A DNA stretch of 6,068 nucleotides, taken from positions 1 to 6,068 of the forward strand of contig USSR01000435.1 in NCBI GenBank assembly GCA_900557355.1, written 5' to 3'. The translations under genes and the position numbers were made by a program. Positions 1-5,754 of this stretch are shown piece by piece. Within the stretch, counting starts at the first letter, position 1; each line of letters opens with the position of its first letter. The notes under the pieces are model-generated. The model was not told the origin of the DNA and did no database searches. It saw only the letters and a list, made by a program, of their open reading frames with translations. Source of the DNA: an uncultured Bacteroides sp. (GTDB lineage Bacteria > Bacteroidota > Bacteroidia > Bacteroidales > Bacteroidaceae).

Positions 1-410
1 GAACGCTCTTCCATTACTTCGAACAGGGCAGCCTGTGTCTTGGCCGGAGCACGATTGATTTCATCCACCAATACGATGTCGGCAAAGATGGGGCCCCGAT
101 GGAAATCAAAATCATTGGTTTTCATATTAAATACAGTTGTACCCAGTACATCGCTTGGCATTAGGTCCGGAGTAAACTGAATACGGCTGAAATCCGCATC
201 AATCAGGCGGGCAACCAGACGGGCCAGCAGTGTTTTTGCTACTCCCGGCACACCTTCTATCAAGACATGCCCATTTGCTAAAATGGCAGTCAATACCAAG
301 TCCACCATTTGCTCCTGACCTACGATGACAGATGCAATCTGGTCTTTCAACTCTTGTATCTTCTCGGAAAAGAGAGTCAAATCTACTCGTCTTTCAATAT
401 TCTCTTCCAT
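1..410 (-). CDS. MoxR-family AAA+ ATPase (N-terminal part, runs off left edge)
   Basis: I translated this by hand from the ATG at 410. The frame stays open to the window edge, giving 136 codons plus two bases, a bit under half of a typical MoxR protein of about 320-330 residues. The Walker A motif GVPGVAKT lies at residues 53-60, and the alanine before KT is normal for MoxR proteins. [15 protein letters not shown] at 76-90 is a family signature. The Walker B stretch [11 protein letters not shown] lies at 112-122, followed by [13 protein letters not shown], also typical. MoxR proteins are cytoplasmic AAA+ ATPases thought to act as chaperones for the assembly or activation of protein complexes, often with von Willebrand A-domain partners. 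The start lies 11 nt after the DUF4350 gene, so it is probably last or second to last in the operon; a DUF58 gene often follows. The sensor and lid parts are outside the window. The family call is secure; the client is unknown. Confidence 0.95.
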   Translation of the reverse strand, partial: MEENIERRVDLTLFSEKIQELKDQIASVIVGQEQMVDLVLTAILANGHVLIEGVPGVAKTLLARLVARLIDADFSRIQFTPDLMPSDVLGTTVFNMKTNDFDFHRGPIFADIVLVDEINRAPAKTQAALFEVMEER

Positions 411-421
411 AAATTTCTTCT

Positions 422-1699
422 TTATATATGATCTATTATTTCATTCATCTTATCAATAAAATACTTCATCTGCTCTACAGAAATAGTGCACCCTCCATAA
501 ATCACTGGTCTGACGGAACGGATAAGCTCACTGATCTCTTCTGTATTCATGCCGGTCTTTTGGGCTATTCTGCTGAAAGAGTGTTCGTCATTTGCTACTT
601 CCTCTATATTTACCTGAATTTCTCTTCTCAATTCTTCTGCAAAGTAGATATACTTTTTATGCACCAAGTCGGCATGATCTTTCTTTTGAAAATAAAGAGT
701 TCCTATCAGTTCGGTAAATTCCAGCGATTTGTTTTCCGGTTGGTAGATGATAGGAATTACCCGTTGCCTCCTTCGGGCGGTGAATACCATGAAGAGGATA
801 ATGGTGAACATCGTCAAATACAAAGCCCATCTCAGCGGTCTTTGAGAAAGGAAATACCGGAAAGGGGACATCTGTATTTGGGCCGTTTGCTTCATGTAAC
901 CTTCGGTGCGGACAATGGGTAAATCTCCCATTTGGGATAATAGGCGGAAAATGTAAGTAGCATTTTTTCCATCTAATACTCCATAATTAGTAAAGAGCAG
1001 GGGAGTAGAGATCAGGATTATTTCGCCTTTTCCCCATGGATAGGACAAGGCAACCGGGACACTGACAATAGTATCAGTAGATATGGAGTCCATGTCTATT
1101 CCAAAATCATATTTTAGATTATCAAGCGAAATGGCCTTTTCTGCCAGTACCTTAGCCGGAAGCGAGTCGGGCACGAGGTAAGAAGAACACAGTTGAGGAT
1201 AGAAATTAAAGGATTGCCGGGGATATATGGCAGAATCTCCTACCCAGAGGAGAGTGTCTTTCTCCAATGATGCAGCAGCATATTTCTTTAATAATGCTGG
1301 GCTAAAGTAGGAATAACTGCTATTAAAATCCAATGTATCTTCTAAATTTCTGTTGAAAGAGTTACTCACCAGCATAATCTTATTTCCCCGTTTTGCTATC
1401 TTTAGTATTGCTTCTACATCCACATCTGTCAGAGACAGGTTATTAGTGGCTACTAATATGCCTCTACGAGAGATTGTGTCTTCCTGTTCCAGTTCATAAA
1501 AGGTTTTTCGAGATAAAGAATACCCCTTTGGTAACGACGTAGATAGCAAACTGTCGAAAACGGCACATCCGAAAGGTTGTTTATCGTAGTGGCTGAAACT
1601 AGGAGCCCATACAAACTTTTTGGGTAATCTACATTCTATCGCGAACATTAAGAGTAAAAAGATGGCAATACAGATGATAAACAAGTGATTTCCTTTCAT
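422..1699 (-). CDS. DUF4350-type bitopic membrane protein
   Basis: A 425-residue protein. A hydrophobic N-terminal segment (residues about 5-22) is followed by a region likely outside the membrane (about 24-289), a second transmembrane helix (about 291-307) and a positively charged RRRQR at 309-313, which puts the last ~115 residues in the cytoplasm. The outer region has the layout of DUF4350: [12 protein letters not shown] at 41-52, an alternating strand-helix stretch with [10 protein letters not shown] at 81-90 and [11 protein letters not shown] at 103-113, and [17 protein letters not shown] at 222-238. This resembles a glutamine-amidotransferase-like fold, but I see no clear Cys-His-Glu catalytic set, so a binding or scaffold role is more likely than an enzyme. 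The start codon overlaps the stop of the DUF4129 gene by 4 nt (ATGA), indicating translational coupling. DUF4350, DUF4129, MoxR, DUF58, SpoIIM-like and RDD genes recur together in several phyla. The family call rests on sequence pattern and neighbourhood; the function is unknown. Confidence 0.82.
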   Translation of the reverse strand: MKGNHLFIICIAIFLLLMFAIECRLPKKFVWAPSFSHYDKQPFGCAVFDSLLSTSLPKGYSLSRKTFYELEQEDTISRRGILVATNNLSLTDVDVEAILKIAKRGNKIMLVSNSFNRNLEDTLDFNSSYSYFSPALLKKYAAASLEKDTLLWVGDSAIYPRQSFNFYPQLCSSYLVPDSLPAKVLAEKAISLDNLKYDFGIDMDSISTDTIVSVPVALSYPWGKGEIILISTPLLFTNYGVLDGKNATYIFRLLSQMGDLPIVRTEGYMKQTAQIQMSPFRYFLSQRPLRWALYLTMFTIILFMVFTARRRQRVIPIIYQPENKSLEFTELIGTLYFQKKDHADLVHKKYIYFAEELRREIQVNIEEVANDEHSFSRIAQKTGMNTEEISELIRSVRPVIYGGCTISVEQMKYFIDKMNEIIDHI

Positions 1700-2310
1700 A
1701 CAATGCCTCCTTTCTTGACTTCTCCCTGTAAGGATAGCATGGTCTGGAATAATTCTTCCGTTGCTTCAAAGTTTCCATAGCGCACTCGCAAAAAGTGATG
1801 GGTTAACCTCTGAAATGCAGGCATCCGTACTTCATAAATATATTGTGTAGGCGTTTTATAGAGTTGCCAGTCAATACGTTTTTCGTCACTGAGTTGCTTC
1901 AATGTTTGCAAATATAGCAGTCGGATTGCTTCCCTGTAATCGTGGCGGGAAAGGGAAGAGGCTGCTTTTAGGGCAAAATCAACTCCATAAATGGTATCTT
2001 CCCCCACACTGTAAGGTAAAGCATTCTTGCGGGAACGTATGAATATTGCCGGATTTTTTTTATAAATGAACCAGCCGATCAGTAACAGCATGAGGACAGC
2101 AACACTTATCAGAATCGTTTTTGAATAATCTTCAGCAAACTGACTGCCAAATATACTCTGCAATATTTCTCCGAACCACCTGTTGAGCCATTCGAATATA
2201 TTCACTTCGGGGGCTATCAACTCACGGTTGTAGTTGTAGTCTGCGTCAGATTGCCACACAGCAAGTTGCGTAGTATCACAAACCAATGTATCAGTCGGAG
2301 AAAGAGTCAT
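1696..2310 (-). CDS. DUF4129-domain membrane protein
   Basis: A 204-residue protein with one transmembrane helix at about 65-83, flanked on its C-terminal side by lysines and arginines (YKK, RSRK), so the C-terminal part should be cytoplasmic. The C-terminal domain (about 108-190) matches DUF4129 in pattern: YGVDFALKAASSL, then REAIRLLYLQTLKQL at 126-140, then the tryptophan and KTPTQY segment (147-157) and LRVRYGNFEATEEL (174-187). The start is well fixed: an in-frame TAA sits directly before the ATG (2311-2313). This leaves a 64-residue N-terminal segment with no signal peptide ahead of the helix. The gene follows the upstream membrane gene by 10 nt and overlaps the DUF4350 gene by 4 nt. 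DUF4129 domains are commonly found next to MoxR/DUF58 genes and also at the C-terminus of some membrane transglutaminase-like proteins; no transglutaminase part is present here. The molecular role is unknown. Confidence 0.87.
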   Translation of the reverse strand: MTLSPTDTLVCDTTQLAVWQSDADYNYNRELIAPEVNIFEWLNRWFGEILQSIFGSQFAEDYSKTILISVAVLMLLLIGWFIYKKNPAIFIRSRKNALPYSVGEDTIYGVDFALKAASSLSRHDYREAIRLLYLQTLKQLSDEKRIDWQLYKTPTQYIYEVRMPAFQRLTHHFLRVRYGNFEATEELFQTMLSLQGEVKKGGIV

Positions 2311-2320
2311 TTAGATTGAT

Positions 2321-3247
2321 TTAGAGTTTGTCAAAGTTATCAATGTCACTTTCTATCGTTACACTATCCATCTTTTCGGATGCATGCCCGTATTGATAGG
2401 CTAATCCCACAAATGTGAAAATCATTGCTAGATAAGCACCGAATGCTTGCACTACTGCCAGTAGATAGAGCATGAAACTATATCCTACTGATACGGTTGC
2501 TTCACTTCCTACGTCACTCATAGTGAAGAGTATTTTTACAATTGTAGCTGCATACCAGGGCACCAAGGTGACTCCCTGTAGTATACCGGCTATGATTCCC
2601 ATGACTAAAGAAATAAGGAAGACACCTCCCCAGGTAGCAAAGCCTAGACGGAAAGTTTTCTTAAATGCTTCCATTATGGAAATATTTTCGAATAAGTAGA
2701 TAGGTGCCCAGAGGGCAAGTGGCACGGCAAAAACTATTGCAATGAGAGCAAATAAAAACGTGATAGGGAAGAACATGACGCTTAAAGCGCCTAATATAAA
2801 ACTAACACATACTGTTAATAGTAATCCGAAAAGTACAATGATGAATAATCTTCTGATGTTATGGAACAACAAAGGTGTCAGCATTTTCAAGGTAATACCT
2901 TGCAGGCGCTCTTCGCGTTCATTATAGGTCCGGATCATTGCATATATCAGCGAAGCTTGCAATACAGTTCCTATTATGAGAAGAAGTGCAAACAAGCCAT
3001 AGTATGAGAGGAATGAGATAAGGAGAGCCGTATCGGAAGAAATATCCATGCCCTCCGCTATACTTTCCATCCCTTTCATCATACCATTTAGACTCAGGGC
3101 TTGGATGAGACAGAGTGGTAAAAGCAGATATGTGGTAAACTTTAGCATCAGCTTCCAGTTCTCCCTTATAAAATCAAAAGATGCATTTAACTTCTCTCCG
3201 AAAGAGCGTTTCACATACATTGCAATTTTAGGCTTTTGTGATTCCAT
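2321..3247 (-). CDS. six-helix integral membrane protein of unknown function
   Basis: A 308-residue protein from the start chosen here (MESQKPKI). The frame is open up to an ATG at 3295, but that start would add 16 residues and make the overlap with the SpoIIM-like gene 68 nt. The ATG at 3247 gives a 20-nt overlap, and a third candidate at 3220 (MYVKRSFGEK) would leave a 7-nt gap. From 3247, hydrophobic stretches lie at about 33-53, 75-102, 132-158, 160-184, 203-225 and 254-284, so roughly six membrane helices with short charged loops (TYNEREER and HNIRR are probably cytoplasmic). The C-terminal tail is acidic (ESDIDNFDKL). I see no catalytic motif. The layout is broadly like the membrane domains found in glycerophosphodiester-phosphodiesterase-associated and similar multi-pass proteins, but I cannot assign a family. 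Its place inside the cluster suggests it is part of the same membrane assembly. Confidence 0.85.
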   Translation of the reverse strand: MESQKPKIAMYVKRSFGEKLNASFDFIRENWKLMLKFTTYLLLPLCLIQALSLNGMMKGMESIAEGMDISSDTALLISFLSYYGLFALLLIIGTVLQASLIYAMIRTYNEREERLQGITLKMLTPLLFHNIRRLFIIVLFGLLLTVCVSFILGALSVMFFPITFLFALIAIVFAVPLALWAPIYLFENISIMEAFKKTFRLGFATWGGVFLISLVMGIIAGILQGVTLVPWYAATIVKILFTMSDVGSEATVSVGYSFMLYLLAVVQAFGAYLAMIFTFVGLAYQYGHASEKMDSVTIESDIDNFDKL

Positions 3248-4190
3248 GTCGTTTCTTATTAGGTAAATAAATATAGTAGAATATAATAAATGCAAGAGAA
3301 ATGAGGATCAGGCTGAGTCTCAGTATATTCGGTAATTCGGTATGGCGCGTGATGAAACTTTCGATAAATCCTGCCATTATGAATATGGGGATTGTACCTA
3401 CAACTATTTTCACTCCTCTTTTGGCTCCTCTTTTGAACGATTCCAGTCTTGAATATGTTCCGGGGAAAAGCCATCCATTGCCCAAAGCCAGTCCGGCAGC
3501 TCCGGCAACAATAATAGACCAGATTTCAAGTGTCCCATGCAGCCATATGGCAAGCATGGATTCCCAAAGTAAGTCATGCTGGAAAAAGAACATCTGGAAT
3601 GCGCCGATCATAACTCCATTATTGAAAAGCATATATCCTGTACCAAAGCTTGTTAGGATTCCCATGGCAAAGCAATAGAAAGAAACCATAATATTATTTA
3701 GTGTGATTCCCAGGAACATAGGAACTTCGGAAGAGCCGTTATACACTGCCATTGGCTCACCGTTGGCTATGTTATCTAAGGTCATGTCCACATAGCCGTT
3801 CCCCAGAATCAAACGGACGAAATCGAGATCACCCGCAGCAGAAACTGCCCCAATCAGCACGCTGACGGTAAAAATGATCAATGAAACCAATAGTTCCCGA
3901 CGGGCATCATACATGATCTGTGGGATTTCTTGTGTCCAAAAGGTGATGATCCTCGTCCATTTCTCACGCTTGTTCTGGTAAATCTTGTTATGTAGTGCAG
4001 AAGCAAGGTTGTTCAGGTAAATGGAAATACGTGAAGTAGGAAAGTGCGTTTGTGCAAACGCCAGATCGGCAGTGAGGTCCGTATATACATCGGCAAGCCG
4101 GTCGGGAGACAAGTTTGTTGCTTGTTCCACTACCTTCTCGGCTTCTTTCCATTTATCGATATTCCGACGGATAAACGTTACTTCTTTCAT
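3228..4190 (-). CDS. SpoIIM/DUF95-family integral membrane protein
   Basis: A 320-residue protein. Residues 1-95 are soluble and helical, rich in charged residues. Membrane segments follow at about 100-118, 160-183, 189-204, 213-237, 259-280 and 289-309. The family hallmarks are clear: NNIMVSFYCFAMGI at 165-178, NNGVMIGAF at 190-198, and WLHGTLEIWSIIVAGAAGLA at 216-235, the HGxLE block typical of the SpoIIM/DUF95 family, followed by FPGTYSR. SpoIIM itself works in the engulfment complex of sporulating Firmicutes, but this family is widespread in non-spore-formers, where it is found with RDD, MoxR and DUF58 genes. This copy therefore says nothing about sporulation. It is the first gene of the minus-strand operon, with a promoter candidate about 40 nt upstream and an RDD gene divergent to it. 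The next gene overlaps its end by 20 nt. The family call is secure; the function is unknown. Confidence 0.92.
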   Translation of the reverse strand: MKEVTFIRRNIDKWKEAEKVVEQATNLSPDRLADVYTDLTADLAFAQTHFPTSRISIYLNNLASALHNKIYQNKREKWTRIITFWTQEIPQIMYDARRELLVSLIIFTVSVLIGAVSAAGDLDFVRLILGNGYVDMTLDNIANGEPMAVYNGSSEVPMFLGITLNNIMVSFYCFAMGILTSFGTGYMLFNNGVMIGAFQMFFFQHDLLWESMLAIWLHGTLEIWSIIVAGAAGLALGNGWLFPGTYSRLESFKRGAKRGVKIVVGTIPIFIMAGFIESFITRHTELPNILRLSLILISLAFIIFYYIYLPNKKRHGITKA

Positions 4191-4233
4191 GCTTTTCCAA
4201 AGGTTCCAAATAAGTTTTGTCTGAAATCAATAA

Positions 4234-4264
4234 CAAAAGTAAGAGAATAATGATATATTTGCAA
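4234..4264 (-). promoter_or_regulatory. promoter candidate for the SpoIIM-MoxR operon
   Basis: Read on the minus strand, TTG (4264-4262) is followed after 20 nt by TACTTTTG (4241-4234), matching the Bacteroides primary-sigma pattern of a -33 TTTG-like element and a -7 TAnnTTTG element. Transcription would start near 4228, leaving a leader of about 38 nt before the ATG at 4190. The leader has the direct repeat TTTGGAA twice, 9 nt apart (complement of 4195-4201 and 4204-4210), and no clear Shine-Dalgarno sequence. This is pattern-based only. Confidence 0.6.
4254..4261 (+). promoter_or_regulatory. possible -7 element for the RDD gene
   Basis: TATATTTG fits the Bacteroides -7 consensus TAnnTTTG and lies about 30 nt before the RDD start codon, giving a leader of roughly 25 nt. 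I find no matching TTTG at the expected -33 distance (around 4230-4235), so the element is weaker than its minus-strand counterpart. It directly abuts the -33 TTG of the divergent promoter, so polymerase could hardly occupy both at once. Confidence 0.4.
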
Positions 4265-4291
4265 CGATATACAAAAAATGTTTAATCAAAA

Positions 4292-5017
4292 ATGGCAGAA
4301 ACTACAATTATTACCGGGCAATTTGTTCGTATCAGCCAAACACCTGCGAGTATTGGCGAACGACTCATTGCGTTGGTGATCGATTTTATTCTGATAGGTT
4401 TCTATGTATATGCAACGGCTACCCTGCTTTCTACACTCCGAATCTCGTCGGATTTTATAATGATTCTTATTATGATTGTAGTCTATCTGCCGGTATTAGG
4501 CTATTCGTTTCTATGTGAAATGTTCAATCATGGACGAAGTTTTGGGAAAAATCTGATGAACATTCGTGTAGTGAAGGCAGATGGCTCTACGCCCGGCATT
4601 AGTTCTTATTTGCTTCGTTGGCTTCTCTTTCCGATTGATAGTCTGCTTACCGGTGGTTTCGGACTATTGGTGGTACTATTAACGAAGAACAGTCAGCGAA
4701 TGGGGGATCTTGCAGCCGGGACCATGGTTATCAAAGAACAGAACTATCGCAAGATTCATGTCAGCCTTGATGAGTTTGATTATCTGACGAAAGATTATCG
4801 TCCCACTTATCCACAAGCAGCCGATTTGTCGCTGGAGCAAATAAATGTTATTACCCGGACATTGCAGGACGGCAAGAAAGACCGTGTGCACCGCATTGCA
4901 CAATTGGCAAAGAAAGTCCAGGAACTTCTTACCATAACTCCCCGTGATGGTAATCAAGAGCAGTTTCTTCAAACAGTTCTCCGTGATTATCAATATTATG
5001 CATTAGAGGAAATCTGA
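4292..5017 (+). CDS. RDD-family membrane protein with C-terminal cytoplasmic extension
   Basis: A 241-residue protein. The N-terminal 150 residues match the RDD domain: GERLIALVIDF at 22-32 supplies the first R and D (R24, D31), and LLRWLLFPIDSLL at 107-119 supplies a later D (D116). GRSFGKNLMNIRVV at 81-94 and SQRMGDLAAGTMVI at 134-147 are the two other conserved blocks. Membrane helices lie at about 24-47, 54-75 and 104-131. Residues 150-241 form a charged, probably helical cytoplasmic tail with no motif I recognise, longer than in many RDD proteins, which are often 130-180 residues. The gene is divergent from the SpoIIM-like operon across 101 bp, a common pairing. RDD proteins have been proposed to act in transport, and some have been linked to ion exchange, but the role here is unknown. 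I see no clear terminator downstream. Confidence 0.92.
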   Translation: MAETTIITGQFVRISQTPASIGERLIALVIDFILIGFYVYATATLLSTLRISSDFIMILIMIVVYLPVLGYSFLCEMFNHGRSFGKNLMNIRVVKADGSTPGISSYLLRWLLFPIDSLLTGGFGLLVVLLTKNSQRMGDLAAGTMVIKEQNYRKIHVSLDEFDYLTKDYRPTYPQAADLSLEQINVITRTLQDGKKDRVHRIAQLAKKVQELLTITPRDGNQEQFLQTVLRDYQYYALEEI

Positions 5018-5166
5018 TAATTTATAGTCTTTGGAAAGTGTTACCATAGGAAAGAAATTTGTGTCATTTTGTCACAGTATTCTTTATTTTCATGACTTGT
5101 TACTTCAAAAATAATCGCATTCCGGCGTATTTTTTGGATAAACGAATAATAATAATGCGCATTTTC

Positions 5167-5200
5167 TGCATATTTTTCCGGATTTCAGGGGATTTATGCA
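5167..5200. repeat. left copy of a diverged compound element
   Basis: TGCATA (5167-5172) and TATGCA (5195-5200) form a perfect 6-bp inverted repeat enclosing TCCGGATT (5177-5184) and TTTCAGGGGAT (5183-5193). The same two core words recur in the same order on the other side of the tandem array. The function is unknown; it could be a protein-binding site or a remnant of a small repeat element. Confidence 0.55.
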
Positions 5201-5308
5201 AAAAAGGTTATTGCTTATGGGTAAAAGGGTTACTACTTACAAGTAAAAGGGTTACTACTTACAGGTAAAAAGGTTACTACTTATAGGTAAAAGGGCTACG
5301 GCATCCGG
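5199..5308. repeat. 22-bp tandem repeat array, about five units
   Basis: Three close units lie at 5221-5242, 5243-5264 and 5265-5286. The first two differ at one of 22 positions, and the third differs from the second at two. A degenerate unit lies on each side: 5199-5220 (about 17 of 22 matching the third unit) and 5287-5308 (matching mainly in its first 9 bases). Each good unit starts GTAAAAGGG or GTAAAAAGG, continues with TTACTACTTA, and carries short dyads made of GTAA and TTAC, including TTAC-N2-GTAA across a unit boundary. The 22-bp period is close to two turns of B-DNA, so identical motifs would face the same side of the helix. The repeats look too short and closely packed to be a CRISPR, as there are no spacers. 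Confidence 0.9.
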
Positions 5309-5342
5309 ATTATATGCTTATTTGTGCACTTTTCAGGGGATA
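5301..5342. repeat. right copy of the diverged compound element
   Basis: TCCGGATT (5304-5311) and TTTCAGGGGAT (5331-5341) occur in the same order as in the left copy but 19 bp apart instead of overlapping by two bases. GCAT (5301-5304) and ATGC (5314-5317) form a short inverted repeat around the palindrome ATCCGGAT (5303-5310). It overlaps the last degenerate unit of the tandem array. Confidence 0.5.
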
Positions 5343-5668
5343 TTTCATTCTAAAAAAAATGTCATGATTTCGATATTTATCTCAAAATCTGCTTCTTCCC
5401 ATTTTTTATTGGCGTATTTTCATCTTTGTGGGTATCAACCCGGGAATATGGGATTCTCAATAGATTAAAAATGCAAAGTGTCAGAATGTGAGTTCCCTTG
5501 TCAACCCGTTTTGATTTTCTATTGTTGATATATTGCGGTGCCGAATAGTACATCTGTTTGCGGTAACTACCTTGGTATGCAACCCCAATAAGTAATTTTA
5601 TAGAAATATACTGTAGTTTAAGATAATGTGTTTAATAAATATAATTTTATTAATTTCTTGATTCTTTA

Positions 5669-5698
5669 TTGTCTCTATTCTTTTTTTATTTAATTTTG
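5669..5698 (+). promoter_or_regulatory. promoter candidate for the GNAT-like gene
   Basis: TTG (5669-5671), a 19-nt spacer and TAATTTTG (5691-5698) match the Bacteroides -33/-7 pattern well. Transcription would begin near 5704, giving a leader of about 50 nt before the ATG at 5755. Confidence 0.65.
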
Positions 5699-5709
5699 TC
5701 TGCACTATT

Positions 5710-5738
5710 TTATGGTGGGAATTAAACTCAAACCATAA
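5710..5738 (+). promoter_or_regulatory. 7-bp inverted repeat in the leader of the GNAT-like gene
   Basis: TTATGGT (5710-5716) and ACCATAA (5732-5738) are perfect reverse complements separated by 15 nt. They lie just downstream of the predicted transcription start and 16 nt before the start codon. This could be an operator or a weak leader hairpin; no T-run follows, so it is not an intrinsic terminator. Confidence 0.45.
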
Positions 5739-5754
5739 TAAATAACAGATAGCT

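Larger units (their letters stand above)
5018..5754. other. 737-bp intergenic stretch without a convincing gene
   Basis: The region is AT-rich with many short T and A runs. The longest open frame (5059-5268, 69 codons) crosses the tandem repeats, has biased Phe/Ile/Lys/Arg content and no recognisable domain, so I do not call it. The stretch does hold a perfect 10-bp palindrome AATGCGCATT (5154-5163), a 22-bp tandem repeat array, two diverged compound elements around that array, GGCGTATTTT occurring twice (5124-5133 and 5411-5420), TCAACCCG occurring twice (5435-5442 and 5501-5508), and a promoter and inverted repeat near the right end. No tRNA, rRNA or clear intrinsic terminator is visible. 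Confidence 0.75.

Noticed and set aside
231..254. Alanine in place of the last glycine in the MoxR Walker A motif as a defect
   Set aside because: [12 protein letters not shown] forms are the normal state in MoxR proteins, with the lysine and threonine kept.
428..922. A 164-codon plus-strand open frame opposite the DUF4350 gene
   Set aside because: It lies wholly antisense to a well-supported gene, shows no recognisable domain, and its composition is what the reverse strand of that gene would give.
3259..3474. A 71-codon minus-strand open frame within the SpoIIM-like gene
   Set aside because: It is an alternate frame inside a gene with clear family motifs and carries no domain of its own.
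3228..4190. SpoIIM-like gene as a sign of a spore-forming organism
   Set aside because: This family is widespread in non-sporulating bacteria, and the promoter style and neighbours point to Bacteroidota.
5018..5100. Intrinsic terminator after the RDD gene
   Set aside because: Only 4-5-bp stems could be paired and no T-run follows them directly.
5059..5268. A 69-codon open frame in the intergenic stretch
   Set aside because: Its last part is simply translated tandem repeat, composition is AT-driven (Phe, Ile, Lys, Arg), and there is no promoter or domain to support it.
5199..5308. Tandem array as a CRISPR
   Set aside because: The 22-bp units follow each other without spacers and no cas gene is nearby.
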